A stretch of DNA of 64,000 nucleotides from Leptospira venezuelensis (GCF_002150035.1 NZ_NETS01000011.1:62001-126000); one strand, 5' to 3'; positions 34,806 through 43,567 are shown, numbered from the stretch's first letter. Numbers and translations: made by a program. Notes: generated by a model from the letters alone, not told the origin.

Positions 34806-35891
34806 TTAATGTGTATGAGAGTCTGAACCGAATCTGATCTTGGCTTCCGAATCGATCAGAAAAGTGGACTCAGTTACAACTCTTTGTTCTTCTTTCAAAC
34901 CAGATAAAATTTCCACCCAAGGCTCTATATTCTTTCCGATCTGGACGGACACTGCTTGGAATCTGTCCGGAGCAGTTTGCATGTAAGCTATCTTTTGTTT
35001 TCCGGTATCCAAAATTGCGGAACTAGGAACGGATAGAATTTTGGGAAGAGAGACTTCTATTATAGCATCTCCGAACATTTGGGGTTTTAAGAGTTGGCCT
35101 GGATCTGAAACCTCACTTCTCAGCCTGAGCGTGCGATTATTCTTATCCAAGATCACATCTATACTTTTGATCTTACCTACAAATTCTTTCTCAGGATAAA
35201 CATCCGTTTTGAATTTAATAGGAAGTCCGACTTTAGCTGTAGTAAAATCGGACTCATAGATCTGAGAATAGATATGCGCCCTCCCCGATTTTCCTCCTAA
35301 GATTAACTCAGATGGATCTCTCCCTCCGGATGTCCAAACTTTAATTTGATCTGGACTCAAACCCAATTGTCTAAGTCTTAGTTGCAGATTTCGAATGATT
35401 TCTGGAGAAAGGAATTCAGAAGAACGAACTGCTTCTTTGTATTCACTCAGTGCAGAATATAACTCAGGATCATATGCGACACTAGAGTATGCATTAATCC
35501 TTTTGACTAAGTTTCTTCTGCTCACTAATTCAGTTTTAATTCCAATGGACTGTTGTTTTTCGAAAGAAAGGATTAGTTCCTTAGAATTTTTTTCAGATGT
35601 TTCAGAAAGATGGGAAGAGTGATCTTCACTTGATGTAGACCCGGTTACTTCTAAAGAATTGTTTACGTTCGTATGATCCTTATGATCAGAAGTGTCTTCT
35701 TTTTTGACCAAATCCATATTGCAGATGGGACAATTTCCCGGACGATCCGAAGTATAATGAGGATGCATCGGGCAATAGTAGATGTCTTTTTTAGAAGAAC
35801 AGTCTAATACCAAAGCCAAAACTAGCAAGAAGAGTAAAAGTTTTCCGGTCCATTTTACAAAATGTGAAGAGTAAAGATCATTTGGCTTCAT
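34806..35891 (-). CDS. cusB: CusB-like periplasmic adaptor with N-terminal metal-binding domain
   Basis: 361 aa. The N-terminal leader ends in a lipobox-like LALVLDC, then a heavy-metal-binding domain YYCPMHPHYTSDRPGNCPICNMDLV (about 37-62). A His/Asp/Ser-rich linker follows, then the membrane-fusion-protein body (SFEKQQSIGIKTELVSRRNL, AHIYSQIYESDFTTAKVGLPIKF, RLRSEVSDPGQLLKPQMFGDAIIEV). It links the CusA pump to the TolC-like channel and hands metal to the pump. The family's frequent C-terminal DUF3347 is absent and is instead encoded by the adjacent upstream gene, which overlaps by 14 bases. Confidence 0.9.
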   Translation of the reverse strand: MKPNDLYSSHFVKWTGKLLLFLLVLALVLDCSSKKDIYYCPMHPHYTSDRPGNCPICNMDLVKKEDTSDHKDHTNVNNSLEVTGSTSSEDHSSHLSETSEKNSKELILSFEKQQSIGIKTELVSRRNLVKRINAYSSVAYDPELYSALSEYKEAVRSSEFLSPEIIRNLQLRLRQLGLSPDQIKVWTSGGRDPSELILGGKSGRAHIYSQIYESDFTTAKVGLPIKFKTDVYPEKEFVGKIKSIDVILDKNNRTLRLRSEVSDPGQLLKPQMFGDAIIEVSLPKILSVPSSAILDTGKQKIAYMQTAPDRFQAVSVQIGKNIEPWVEILSGLKEEQRVVTESTFLIDSEAKIRFGSDSHTH

Positions 35892-36327
35892 GAATGATCT
35901 CCCCGCAATTTTTCATCTTAGAATCGTATGGGTTTTTGATTTCCTTGCCAGAAGCTAACCATTTTTTCTTAAGCATTGGGCAATAAAAAACGGAAACTCC
36001 GGATCTATCATGGTGTCCAACGATCGATTCCAATTCTATGGATAATCGTTCGAATAATTCTCTCTTTTTAGAAAGGTCCGAAGTTTTACCTAACTCTTCA
36101 GCAATGGGAACTGCTTTGATAAATTTTTCAGTGTCCTTCTTATGATCCGCCTTTTCCTTGAGAAGTTGAACTAGTTTTTGAACATCTATATTTCCTGGAG
36201 TTTCAGAATAAATGGAAGAGTGGATTTTTGCAATTTCTCTTAAAACGAATGTTTCTTTTCCTTCATGGGAGAATAGATTCACTGTAGTTAAGGCTAGAAT
36301 TGGAAATAGATAATATAATTTCTTCAT
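35878..36327 (-). CDS. Secreted DUF3347-like metal-associated protein
   Basis: 149 aa from ATG 36327 (GAGGA eight bases upstream), giving the leader MKKLYYLFPILALTTVNLFS; an in-frame ATG nine codons earlier would disrupt it. The C-terminus FYCPMLKKKWLASGKEIKNPYDSKMKNCGEI matches the DUF3347 end (CPM...W...NPY...M..CG) found fused to CusB adaptors. Here it is a separate gene between tolC-like and cusB. The Cys and Met residues suggest Cu/Ag binding in the periplasm. It may have arisen by fission of a longer adaptor. Confidence 0.75.
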   Translation of the reverse strand: MKKLYYLFPILALTTVNLFSHEGKETFVLREIAKIHSSIYSETPGNIDVQKLVQLLKEKADHKKDTEKFIKAVPIAEELGKTSDLSKKRELFERLSIELESIVGHHDRSGVSVFYCPMLKKKWLASGKEIKNPYDSKMKNCGEIIHEAK

Positions 36328-36337
36328 TGGCGTATCC

Positions 36338-37708
36338 TCAGTTATGTTTATCATGTTCTGGAGTTTTATTGTTTTTATAAATAAAACTCAGTAGCTTTAA
36401 TGTATTCAGAATGGATTCGTTTTTACGTTCTTTCAGATCTTCTAAGCGTATTTTAGTATTTAGAATTTCAGTCTGTGCAAGAAGTGTATCCTGTATATTT
36501 ACTTTCCCGGAAGCATATTGGAAAGAACCGGCTCTAGCTGCTTTTTCTAATTCAGGGATCAGTCTTTTTTCAACCAAACGGATCTGGTTGGACACACCTT
36601 TGATAAACGACAAATTTCTATTTAATTCGGAGAGCATTTGCACTCTTGTTTTTTCAACAGAATCCTTTCCTACTTCTGCTAGGTGTTCCGTTTCTCCAGT
36701 GATTGAATTCCATTTGAAAGCGGACCAAACTGGAACTCTCATATTCACTCCGAAACTGAAAAGATCGCCTCTATATTCGGTCGTGTCCATAAGTCCGTAA
36801 TTCAAAGGCCCTTGGTCCAGAGCGAAAGTTTGGGATCTACGTTTCATATAGGAGAAAAAGACTTCCGTCTGAGGTGCGAGACTATATTTAGTAAGTTTTG
36901 CCTGCTCCTTTAAACGTTTTTCTTCCTCTGCTTGGATCTTATATTCTGGAGAATCTTCAATCAATTGGGTTTGTGCTGAAATCAAAGCTTCCAGTTCATC
37001 GTTTTTACTTTCCAAAAAAGAATCCAAATCAATAGAATATAGATCTGAGAAAGTTATTTTATCCGAAATCTGATAATATTCGAGCTGGGATTTCAGATCT
37101 TTTAGTTGAGTACTATATTCAGTTTCCTTTTCTATTGCTTCCGTTTTTGCTACTGTTGCCTTTAATACTCCGGATAATGTATTTTCTCCATAAGAATATG
37201 AATTTTCGCTAATGGACTTTTGAGCGCCAAGAAGAGTTAATATTCTTTCGTTTATTGCTTTTTTCTTTTCGCTAGATTTGTATTTGTTCAAGCGACTGAA
37301 AAAATCTCCCAAGATACGATTCACACCTGCGATATAGGCAAAGTTTGACTCAGTCTCCATTAGTTTGGAGATCCTTTTTTCGGTACTCAATTTTCCAGGA
37401 AAAGGAAATTCTTGGGACACGGATAATTCTATTCCTGTCATTGTAGGTGTATCCAACGCTCTGTCAGAAGTGGAATAACCCCCTCGAGTAGGATAATTTC
37501 TAAAAGCCACTCCTATTTTAGGATCAGGTAATATACCCGTTGCCTCGGAATGAGATTTATGAGCCTGGGAAAGTCCAGCCAATGATTTAAACTCTGGATG
37601 TTCCTTTACTAAAACATCCAATATCTCTTGCTGCCCTTTCTTTTCCGCATACGCTGCGGATGAAATTAAAATATATATAGGTATTAAGACAATAAGTCTC
37701 GCGTTCAT
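36338..37708 (-). CDS. TolC/CusC-family outer-membrane efflux protein
   Basis: 456 aa. Signal peptide (MNARLIVLIPIYILISSAAYA), then two outer-membrane-efflux repeats with long helices: KSHSEATGILPDPKIGVAFRNYP and SVSQEFPFPGKLSTEKRISKL in the first half, TKYSLAPQTEVFFSYMKRRSQ and GVNMRVPVWSAFKWNSITGETEHLAEV in the second. It would form the outer-membrane channel of the Cus complex. It precedes the DUF3347 gene by ten bases. The operon order outer channel-DUF3347-adaptor-pump-bufferin is clear. Confidence 0.88.
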   Translation of the reverse strand: MNARLIVLIPIYILISSAAYAEKKGQQEILDVLVKEHPEFKSLAGLSQAHKSHSEATGILPDPKIGVAFRNYPTRGGYSTSDRALDTPTMTGIELSVSQEFPFPGKLSTEKRISKLMETESNFAYIAGVNRILGDFFSRLNKYKSSEKKKAINERILTLLGAQKSISENSYSYGENTLSGVLKATVAKTEAIEKETEYSTQLKDLKSQLEYYQISDKITFSDLYSIDLDSFLESKNDELEALISAQTQLIEDSPEYKIQAEEEKRLKEQAKLTKYSLAPQTEVFFSYMKRRSQTFALDQGPLNYGLMDTTEYRGDLFSFGVNMRVPVWSAFKWNSITGETEHLAEVGKDSVEKTRVQMLSELNRNLSFIKGVSNQIRLVEKRLIPELEKAARAGSFQYASGKVNIQDTLLAQTEILNTKIRLEDLKERKNESILNTLKLLSFIYKNNKTPEHDKHN

Positions 37709-37743
37709 ATTTCCTCCTAAAGATCAAAAAGAGAAAATATGGA

Positions 37744-38163
37744 TTAAATCAAGAAAACTTGGAGAGTGCTTAAGCTAAGAGAATGAGATGAGGGGATTGG
37801 AATATAAGAATCGTCCAAAATGACGTTCTCTAATACAATTTGCGGAGAGTTAAGCTCTGAAACAAACAGGAAAATTAAGAATTTATGTAATCCTAATTTC
37901 TCCCAATCTAAAAGTTTAGAAAGATCTAAAGAAGCAACGCTATTTTCTTTAGGACAACATTCATTTGAAGAAGATTCTTTTTTTTGCTCAGATTTTTCAG
38001 ATTTATGACAGGGAGGAATATTGGAAGTTTCTTTCTGTTTTTCGAGATAGGAAATACGAACAGGGCAATTTCCGGTAAGGCTATAAATGGACACACAAGC
38101 AATTTGGAGAAGAAACCCGATTGCTAATACAGAACCGATTGCCTTTTTAGATCCTAAGCGCAT
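37744..38163 (-). CDS. Cys/His-rich exported or membrane-anchored protein, first gene of cus operon
   Basis: 139 aa. An N-terminal hydrophobic segment (GSVLAIGFLLQIACVSIYSL) is followed by a metal-ligand-rich stretch: GNCPVRISY, IPPCHKSEKSEQKK and SSNECCPKENS. A second hydrophobic part lies near LHKFLIFLFVSEL. I do not recognise the family; the layout (leader, then CH..CC cluster) recalls small copper-resistance accessory proteins. It lies 35 bases upstream of the tolC-like gene and directly downstream of the probable operon promoter, so it belongs to the efflux system. A role in sensing or buffering metal is inference. Confidence 0.65.
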   Translation of the reverse strand: MRLGSKKAIGSVLAIGFLLQIACVSIYSLTGNCPVRISYLEKQKETSNIPPCHKSEKSEQKKESSSNECCPKENSVASLDLSKLLDWEKLGLHKFLIFLFVSELNSPQIVLENVILDDSYIPIPSSHSLSLSTLQVFLI

Positions 38164-38177
38164 GACCTTTCTTAATC

Positions 38178-38204
38178 TGACTCTTCAATTTCTATAAAAG
38201 TCAA
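38178..38204 (-). promoter_or_regulatory. Dyad overlapping the -35 of the cus operon promoter
   Basis: The plus strand reads TGACTCTT (38178-38185), ten bases, AAAAGTCA (38196-38203), an inverted repeat with one mismatch. On the minus strand its far arm contains TTGACT (complement of 38199-38204), a 5-of-6 match to the -35. The -10 is weak (TCAGAT or CAGATT at 18-19 bases), which fits a promoter needing activation or repression by a metal sensor. Confidence 0.45.
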
Positions 38205-38211
38205 GAAAAAA

Positions 38212-39297
38212 CTAGGGCTTCTGGAAGAATGGATTACTTAGAATGATTGCGGTAGGATAGACAATTTGCAATCGAACATATAGATCGGTAGGTTTTAATC
38301 TATATGAGCCTTTCTTTTGGTAAGAAGTATGCGAAAGAATTTCTGAATTTTTACCGATGAAATCTACGCTGATCGGAATGTCCTCAAAATCAAAAAGGAT
38401 CTCATTTTCAGAATTTAATCCGATAGGTCCAAGCTTTGGTTCTGCTAAACTTCTTTCCATCTTGCGAACACAAAGATAATTTCCTTCCTTTAAGGACAGA
38501 AGAACTTCTTTCTCGTCCAGACTATCAGTGTTTATGAGGAGATATCTCATCAATGATTCTCCTTCTTGTTTGTAAATCTCTGAACTTAGGTCCCTCCAAT
38601 TCGGAATTCCAGAAGTCCTGACTCTTAAGTATTCATCTCTTGGAAGATAATGTAAATCATCCGATGCCATGCAGAAGGATGGATGTTTCTCGCTTAATAG
38701 TTTGTCCCAAAATTTAGGAATGTCCCCGAATGGACTCATCACTTCCAATGCATCATAATCTTTAAGTTGTGATAGAAGTTTAAGTGGAAATGCTTCATTT
38801 AAAAGTGGGTGATTAATAATTACAAAACCATTCTTTGCTTCCAATTTATCAATTGCCCACTGTAGATTTTCTGGATCTGCATATAAAGGAAAAAGATCGT
38901 AACTTGCTTCATCCAAACCTAAAACGCTAAAATGTCTTTTTCTAAGATTGGTTCCCCATTCGAATCCTTTGATTTGCGCAAGTTTTGGTGAATCTGGGCT
39001 TGTTACCCTTTCATAATCAGTAAAACCTATAATTTTATAACCATTCGCAGCATATACAGTTTCGATCTCTTCTGGAGTATTCCTGCCTGGCGTAAACCAG
39101 GTACGGTTCGTATGCAAATGGATTCCGGTTTTTTGGAGTTTAAGTTTGGTATTTCTTTTATATGGATTAGAATATTTCTCCCAATCGACAGAAGACCTAA
39201 AAGTATCTGCCCTAAAAATCGCCCAAGTGAAAAGATTACCGAGTAAAACTGTCCCAAGGAAGATAGAAACTAAGAAGATTATCCTACTTCTTTTCAT
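38212..39297 (-). CDS. PHP-domain metal-dependent phosphoesterase-like protein
   Basis: 361 aa. An N-terminal membrane anchor (IIFLVSIFLGTVLLGNLFTWAIF, residues 6-28) puts the catalytic part outside the cytoplasm. PHP ligands are recognisable: GIHLHTN (HxH), IIGFTDYE (usual TDH, here TDY), KGFEWG (Glu), IINHP (His) and ASDDLHY (DxH). PHP proteins hydrolyse phosphoesters with two or three metals. The third motif His-to-Tyr change could alter one metal site. The substrate is unknown. It is followed by the cus operon and is divergent from a glycosyltransferase. Confidence 0.75.
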   Translation of the reverse strand: MKRSRIIFLVSIFLGTVLLGNLFTWAIFRADTFRSSVDWEKYSNPYKRNTKLKLQKTGIHLHTNRTWFTPGRNTPEEIETVYAANGYKIIGFTDYERVTSPDSPKLAQIKGFEWGTNLRKRHFSVLGLDEASYDLFPLYADPENLQWAIDKLEAKNGFVIINHPLLNEAFPLKLLSQLKDYDALEVMSPFGDIPKFWDKLLSEKHPSFCMASDDLHYLPRDEYLRVRTSGIPNWRDLSSEIYKQEGESLMRYLLINTDSLDEKEVLLSLKEGNYLCVRKMERSLAEPKLGPIGLNSENEILFDFEDIPISVDFIGKNSEILSHTSYQKKGSYRLKPTDLYVRLQIVYPTAIILSNPFFQKP

Positions 39298-39433
39298 TCT
39301 ATCGCTAGTACATAAATTAGGCTTTAAGCGAAAACTAGAATTCTGCTTTTTGAATGTTACAACTTGTATACGATTTTAAAATACTGAATATTTCGGATTC
39401 ACGGATCTGTAACAAAGAAGAGCCAAATTATAG

Positions 39434-40504
39434 ATGATTCTTTATAAACGCTTAAACGAACTCTATTTTATAATGAAACCCTTTCCTCTCGCACTAGTTA
39501 TTCCGGCATATAATGAAGAGCTTACTATTAAAAAAACCGTTCTGGAATTTTATAGAGAAATACCAAATGCATATTTTGTAATAGTAGATAATAATTCCAA
39601 GGACAGAACCTCAGAGATCTCGAAAAATGTTTTAGTTGAACATTCTATCTTGGGAGAGGTTATCTTTGAGCCAAGGCAAGGGAAGGCAAATGCAGTTCGA
39701 TCTGCATTTGCAAAGATTGATGCCGAAATTTTTATTATATGTGATGCCGATCTGACTTATCCTGCTTCCAAGATCCACTTAATGATCCAAACCTTAAAGG
39801 AAAAGAATTTAGATATGCTTGTTGGAGATCGTTTGAGTGAGGGAGATTATGGAAGAGAGAATAAGAGGAGATTTCATTCTACTGGAAACAAACTTGTTCT
39901 TACTCTGATTAATTTTCTATTTGGAACAAAACTTAAAGACCCTATGAGCGGATATAGAGTATTTTCTCGTAGATTCGTAAAAAACTATCCGATCCTATCT
40001 TCGGGTTTTGAAATAGAAATAGAAATGACCTTACATGCATTAGACAAAAGGTTTAGAATAGAAGAAATTTCAGTTCCTTATAAAGACAGACCCGTTGGAA
40101 GTTTTTCTAAACTGAATACAATTCGAGATGGATACAAGGTAGTAAAAAATATATTATGGATCTTTAAAGACTATAAGCCGATGCATTTTTTTGGATTTTT
40201 TTCTGTGGTTTCGGGGATTTTATCTTTGGTCGCAGGAACTCCTCCCGTTATAGATTATATAGAATATAGATACGTATATCATGTTCCATTGGCAGTACTT
40301 GCAACAGGACTCATGTTATTTTCTTGGATACAAATTGCGATCGGGCTTGTTCTGCATACAGTGTGTAAAATTCAAAGGACCAATTTTGAATTGAGATTGA
40401 TCCAGTTTGGAATGGAGGCTTCAACTCGGGAGCAAATGATCATTCCGACAATCCCGCAACAATCTGTTAGAAGCGAGAAGACGATCTCGACCGGGAATAT
40501 CTAA
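39434..40504 (+). CDS. Family-2 glycosyltransferase with C-terminal membrane domain
   Basis: 356 aa (343 from the inner ATG at 39473, where the family consensus FPLALVIPAYNEE begins; neither start has a strong ribosome site). The GT-A fold is shown by VIPAYNEELTIKKTVLEF, FEPRQGKANAVRSAF, ICDADLTYP (DxD nucleotide-sugar/metal site) and GDRLSEGDYGRENKRRFHSTGNKL. Two C-terminal hydrophobic hairpins (FFGFFSVVSGILSLVAG and LAVLATGLMLFSWIQIAIGLVL) resemble polyprenyl-phosphate sugar transferases such as DPM1/GtrB-like enzymes. It may load a lipid carrier used by the nearby ArnT-like enzyme. Confidence 0.85.
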   Translation: MILYKRLNELYFIMKPFPLALVIPAYNEELTIKKTVLEFYREIPNAYFVIVDNNSKDRTSEISKNVLVEHSILGEVIFEPRQGKANAVRSAFAKIDAEIFIICDADLTYPASKIHLMIQTLKEKNLDMLVGDRLSEGDYGRENKRRFHSTGNKLVLTLINFLFGTKLKDPMSGYRVFSRRFVKNYPILSSGFEIEIEMTLHALDKRFRIEEISVPYKDRPVGSFSKLNTIRDGYKVVKNILWIFKDYKPMHFFGFFSVVSGILSLVAGTPPVIDYIEYRYVYHVPLAVLATGLMLFSWIQIAIGLVLHTVCKIQRTNFELRLIQFGMEASTREQMIIPTIPQQSVRSEKTISTGNI

Positions 40505-40509
40505 ATTTT

Positions 40510-40590
40510 TGTAGGAGCTCCTACAGAGAGAAGGATCGCCCCCACCCTGAATCTTGGGTGGTGGGGAGTGGCCCGTGGGAGAGCTCGCAT
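40510..40590. repeat. Palindromic intergenic element
   Basis: TGTAGGAGCTCCTACA (40510-40525) is a perfect 16-base palindrome six bases past the glycosyltransferase stop. CCACCC (40542-40547) then pairs with GGGTGG (40556-40561), and the rest is G-rich. Elements like TGTAGGA(G/A)(C/T)TCCTACA recur between Leptospira genes as I recall them. It lies between converging genes, so it could end transcription. Confidence 0.55.
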
Positions 40591-40698
40591 CTTATATCAC
40601 AAAATATGCTTTATTGCAATCTAAATCCTATGTTTTAATTTTTGGAACACAGATTCCAAATTCCGTCTTACAATTTTCGCTAAGAATTGCCATTTAAA

Positions 40699-42330
40699 CT
40701 AGTTTGGAGAAGAATCCAATAGTATAACTCCATTTTCAGCTGAAATTTCCTTAAAATTTCTATCAGGATACGTTAATACTAATTCCAATACGCTGTTTCG
40801 ATTACAGATGATGGAAAGTCTTTCTTTGGAATTTAATATGAATGTCTCGTCTTTAAATTTATAACTTCCTATCAGATGGATTTTCTTTTCTCTGTAAAAC
40901 ATAGGATAGAAAGAAAGATATTTATAATATACGATTTGATTCCCTGACTTCTCCGCTTTATCATAAAGTCTAAGATTCCCATCTTGCAAGAATGAAATGA
41001 TCTTAGGAGTGATTGTGTATGATAAAACTCCTATAAAAATCATCATAGAAACCCAGATAGAAGTTATAAAAAAATTTTCTCCATCTTCCTTTCCTCTTTT
41101 GAATAATTGTAAGCTTATAAATCCGATAAGAATTCCTGTAATAAGTATAAGTCCAGAAGAAGAGTCCCAAAAATTAAATGTCGGTAATAGTTCCTTCTCA
41201 ACTCCCATGAATGAGCTGGAGTATTCTAAGATCTGAGGAAGAAGTAAGAAGATTAAACTGACAACCAATCCAATTCCTAAAATGGAGAATGAGAAAATGT
41301 TTGATCTCAAGATCTCTGGTTTTTCTAAGATCAAGTATGCCGCAAAGAAAGATAAGGGAAGATATATAGAAGAAGAATAATGCGGAAGTTTGGTTTGCAC
41401 AATCGAAAAGATGAGTAAAATAATACCTATCCAAATTAGGAAATATCGGGAAATCCTGGAGATTTTAGGGTCAGTAAATATTTTCCAGTTCTTTGCGCTT
41501 GGAATTAATAAGACAGTCCAAGGGAAAAACCCAATGAACATTACGATAAAATGATAAAACCAAGGTCCAGTATGAGATTCCAAGGACTTGGTCAGAAGTT
41601 TCTTCTGAAAATCAAAAAATTGAACTAAGAATTCATTTCCATATAAAATTAAATTTGTGAGATAATGAAAACTTAATACTATAATTGATACGGCAATAAA
41701 TAGAATTAAATCTAAAACCCGGATCTTAAAGTTTTTATCAAAGATTCGATTTAATCCAAAAATAGAAAGCGGGACACTCAAACCTAATGGGCCTTTTGTC
41801 AAAACTGCAATTCCACCAAAGAATGCCGCAGAAAAGATCCATATTGCTCTTGAACGAAAGTCCCCCTTTTCCTTTGATTCATACAGATACAATGATAGTA
41901 CGGAAGCTAAAATGAATGTATTAAATAAATGGTCGATATAAGCCGTTCTGGAAAGAAGCAGAGGCAAAAGAGATGCGGAATATAAGAATGCCCACACATA
42001 TCCGAACTTTTTAGAATGTAATAAAGTTCCGAATTGAACTAAGATCAAAAAAGAAACGATTCCGCTAAATACGGATGGAAGTCTGGTTGAAAATTCTGAA
42101 AGTCCGAATATTTTATAAAATAGATTCGCTAACCAAAAATAGAATGGAGGCTTTTCGCTAAATGGTTGTCCATTAACCTGTATTCTGAAATATTCTCCGG
42201 TTTCGAACATTGACTTGGAAGCTGCTCCGTAAATATTCTCGTCCCAATCGATTAAAGAGAAACTTCCTAGTCCAAATAGTAATAACAAAAGATAAACTAA
42301 GAGTGTAATCGGTAATTGTAAGTCTCGCAT
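40699..42330 (-). CDS. ArnT/PMT-like polyprenyl-phosphate glycosyltransferase
   Basis: 543 aa integral membrane protein with about a dozen hydrophobic helices. The first extracytoplasmic loop carries SLIDWDENIYGAASKSMFETGEYF, with the D-x-E motif typical of GT-C enzymes of the ArnT/PMT (GT39/83) type, then NGQPFSEKPPFYFWLANLFYKIFG. The C-terminal soluble domain (last 120 residues) is diverged. It probably transfers a sugar from a lipid carrier to LPS or a surface glycan; the acceptor is unknown. It converges with the GT2 gene. Confidence 0.85.
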   Translation of the reverse strand: MRDLQLPITLLVYLLLLLFGLGSFSLIDWDENIYGAASKSMFETGEYFRIQVNGQPFSEKPPFYFWLANLFYKIFGLSEFSTRLPSVFSGIVSFLILVQFGTLLHSKKFGYVWAFLYSASLLPLLLSRTAYIDHLFNTFILASVLSLYLYESKEKGDFRSRAIWIFSAAFFGGIAVLTKGPLGLSVPLSIFGLNRIFDKNFKIRVLDLILFIAVSIIVLSFHYLTNLILYGNEFLVQFFDFQKKLLTKSLESHTGPWFYHFIVMFIGFFPWTVLLIPSAKNWKIFTDPKISRISRYFLIWIGIILLIFSIVQTKLPHYSSSIYLPLSFFAAYLILEKPEILRSNIFSFSILGIGLVVSLIFLLLPQILEYSSSFMGVEKELLPTFNFWDSSSGLILITGILIGFISLQLFKRGKEDGENFFITSIWVSMMIFIGVLSYTITPKIISFLQDGNLRLYDKAEKSGNQIVYYKYLSFYPMFYREKKIHLIGSYKFKDETFILNSKERLSIICNRNSVLELVLTYPDRNFKEISAENGVILLDSSPN

Positions 42331-42713
42331 ATGAGCTGAAGCTTCCTTTTAGAGAAGAGTCATTCTTCTCCCCTTCCAGAAACGTGAAGAGTCCTATGCT
42401 CGCATTCTAAAACTGATCTTTATATTTTGGATTTGGTTACAAAACGAATAAATTTCGTGTTAGGTATGAAACTTTCGGGGACTAGAGTTTAGCAAAGATT
42501 AAAGTTCAGTATAAAACTTTCTGATCGTTTCTTCTAAAACTAAGAAGACAAAAAAAAGCCTAACTTTCGCTTACGAGAAGTTAGGCTTCAGAGTCGTACG
42601 GCGATTTATAATAAATATAAATCCGTGGTCCCGTCGAAAGAACCAACATTAGCTTAAAGCCAGCTCCCCTGCCGGAATACTACTAAAGTCAAACCGGCAG
42701 GTTAGCTATTGAA
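42331..42713. other. Intergenic region downstream of the second flaB
   Basis: 383 bases between the ArnT-like gene and flaB, both on the minus strand. The flaB side holds three hairpins: one across the flaB stop (42704-42727), CTGCCGG/CCGGCAG with a 20-base loop near 42668-42700, and the terminator at 42556-42588. The remainder (42331-42540) is A/T-rich and must hold the ArnT promoter, which I could not place. No tRNA or other gene was seen. Confidence 0.6.
42551..42588 (-). terminator. Rho-independent terminator of the second flaB
   Basis: AAGCCTAACTT (42556-42566) pairs with AAGTTAGGCTT (42578-42588). On the minus strand the stem is followed by a run of U (complement of the A run at 42550-42557). 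Confidence 0.9.
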
Positions 42714-42727
42714 TTACTTCAATAGCT
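42704..42727 (-). other. 10-bp hairpin with the flaB stop codon in its loop
   Basis: AGCTATTGAA (42704-42713), loop TTAC, TTCAATAGCT (42718-42727), a perfect stem. The TAA stop of the flaB gene occupies the loop. It could shape mRNA decay or readthrough; no function is shown. Confidence 0.6.
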
Positions 42728-43562
42728 GGAGCACGGTTTGAGGTTTCATGTTCGCCTGAGCGAGCATCGCAGTAGCAGCTTGAGTCAGAATTTGATATCT
42801 GGTAAAGCTGGTCATTTGCTCAGCCATATCAGTATCACGAATTCTTGATTCAGCCGCTTGGATGTTCTCATAAGCGTTCATGAGTCCCTTAGCAGCATGT
42901 TCCAGACGGTTGTAATAAGCTCCTAAGTCTGCTCTTTGTTTAGAAATTAATCTAAGAGCATCGTCAGCGAGACCAATTACGGAGTTCGCTTTTCCCGCCG
43001 TAGAAAGAGAGATGAAAGTCAGAACGGTTGGGTTTCTTAATCCCAAAGCCGCAGTGTTCATCGTTTCGATATACACTCTTTCTCTTTGGTGCATGTTAGC
43101 ACCCATATGGAACCACATACTTGCGGTTGGGTTCAAACGAGCGAAAGCTCCTGTAAGGAGTTTCATTTTGTTGAACTCAGCCTGAGAAGCAATCCTGTCG
43201 ATCTCGTCAACCAACTGAGATACTTCTACTTGTATTTGTTGACGGTCTTCTTCGGTATAAATACCGTTCGCAGCTTGCACAGCAAGCACGCGGATCCTTT
43301 GAACAACTTCATGGGTTTCTTGCAGATACCCTTCCGCTGTTTGGATCAAAGACATACCGTCTTCAGTGTTTTGTTCCGCCCTGCGCAAACCTCCGACCTG
43401 TGTCCTCATTTTTTCAGACACGGCCAAACCGGATGCATCATCACCTGCACGGTTGATTCTCATACCGGAAGACAACTTTTCGATGTCTTTGTTCATGCTT
43501 TCGCTATTGAACTTCAAAGTTCTGTGAGCGAAGATGGCACTGATATTGTGGTTAATAATCAT
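42714..43562 (-). CDS. flaB: Flagellin FlaB (second copy)
   Basis: 282 aa. MIINHNISAIFAHRTLKFNSESMNKDIEKLSSGMRINRAGDDASGLAVSEKMRTQ at the N-terminus and AESRIRDTDMAEQMTSFTRYQILTQAATAMLAQANMKPQTVLQLL at the C-terminus define a flagellin of the same size as the first copy, with a centre specific to FlaB (GAFARLNPTASMWFHMGANMHQRERVYIETMN). The two copies differ clearly in sequence, so they are distinct FlaB isoforms of the core filament. AGGAGG lies six bases before the ATG. The leader holds several hairpins, including a UUCG tetraloop. Confidence 0.95.
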   Translation of the reverse strand: MIINHNISAIFAHRTLKFNSESMNKDIEKLSSGMRINRAGDDASGLAVSEKMRTQVGGLRRAEQNTEDGMSLIQTAEGYLQETHEVVQRIRVLAVQAANGIYTEEDRQQIQVEVSQLVDEIDRIASQAEFNKMKLLTGAFARLNPTASMWFHMGANMHQRERVYIETMNTAALGLRNPTVLTFISLSTAGKANSVIGLADDALRLISKQRADLGAYYNRLEHAAKGLMNAYENIQAAESRIRDTDMAEQMTSFTRYQILTQAATAMLAQANMKPQTVLQLLK

Positions 43563-43567
43563 TCGGT

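Noticed and set aside
42331..42713. tRNA or small RNA gene in the 383-base gap
   Set aside because: No cloverleaf or T-loop motif was seen; the stems are explained as the flaB 3' end.
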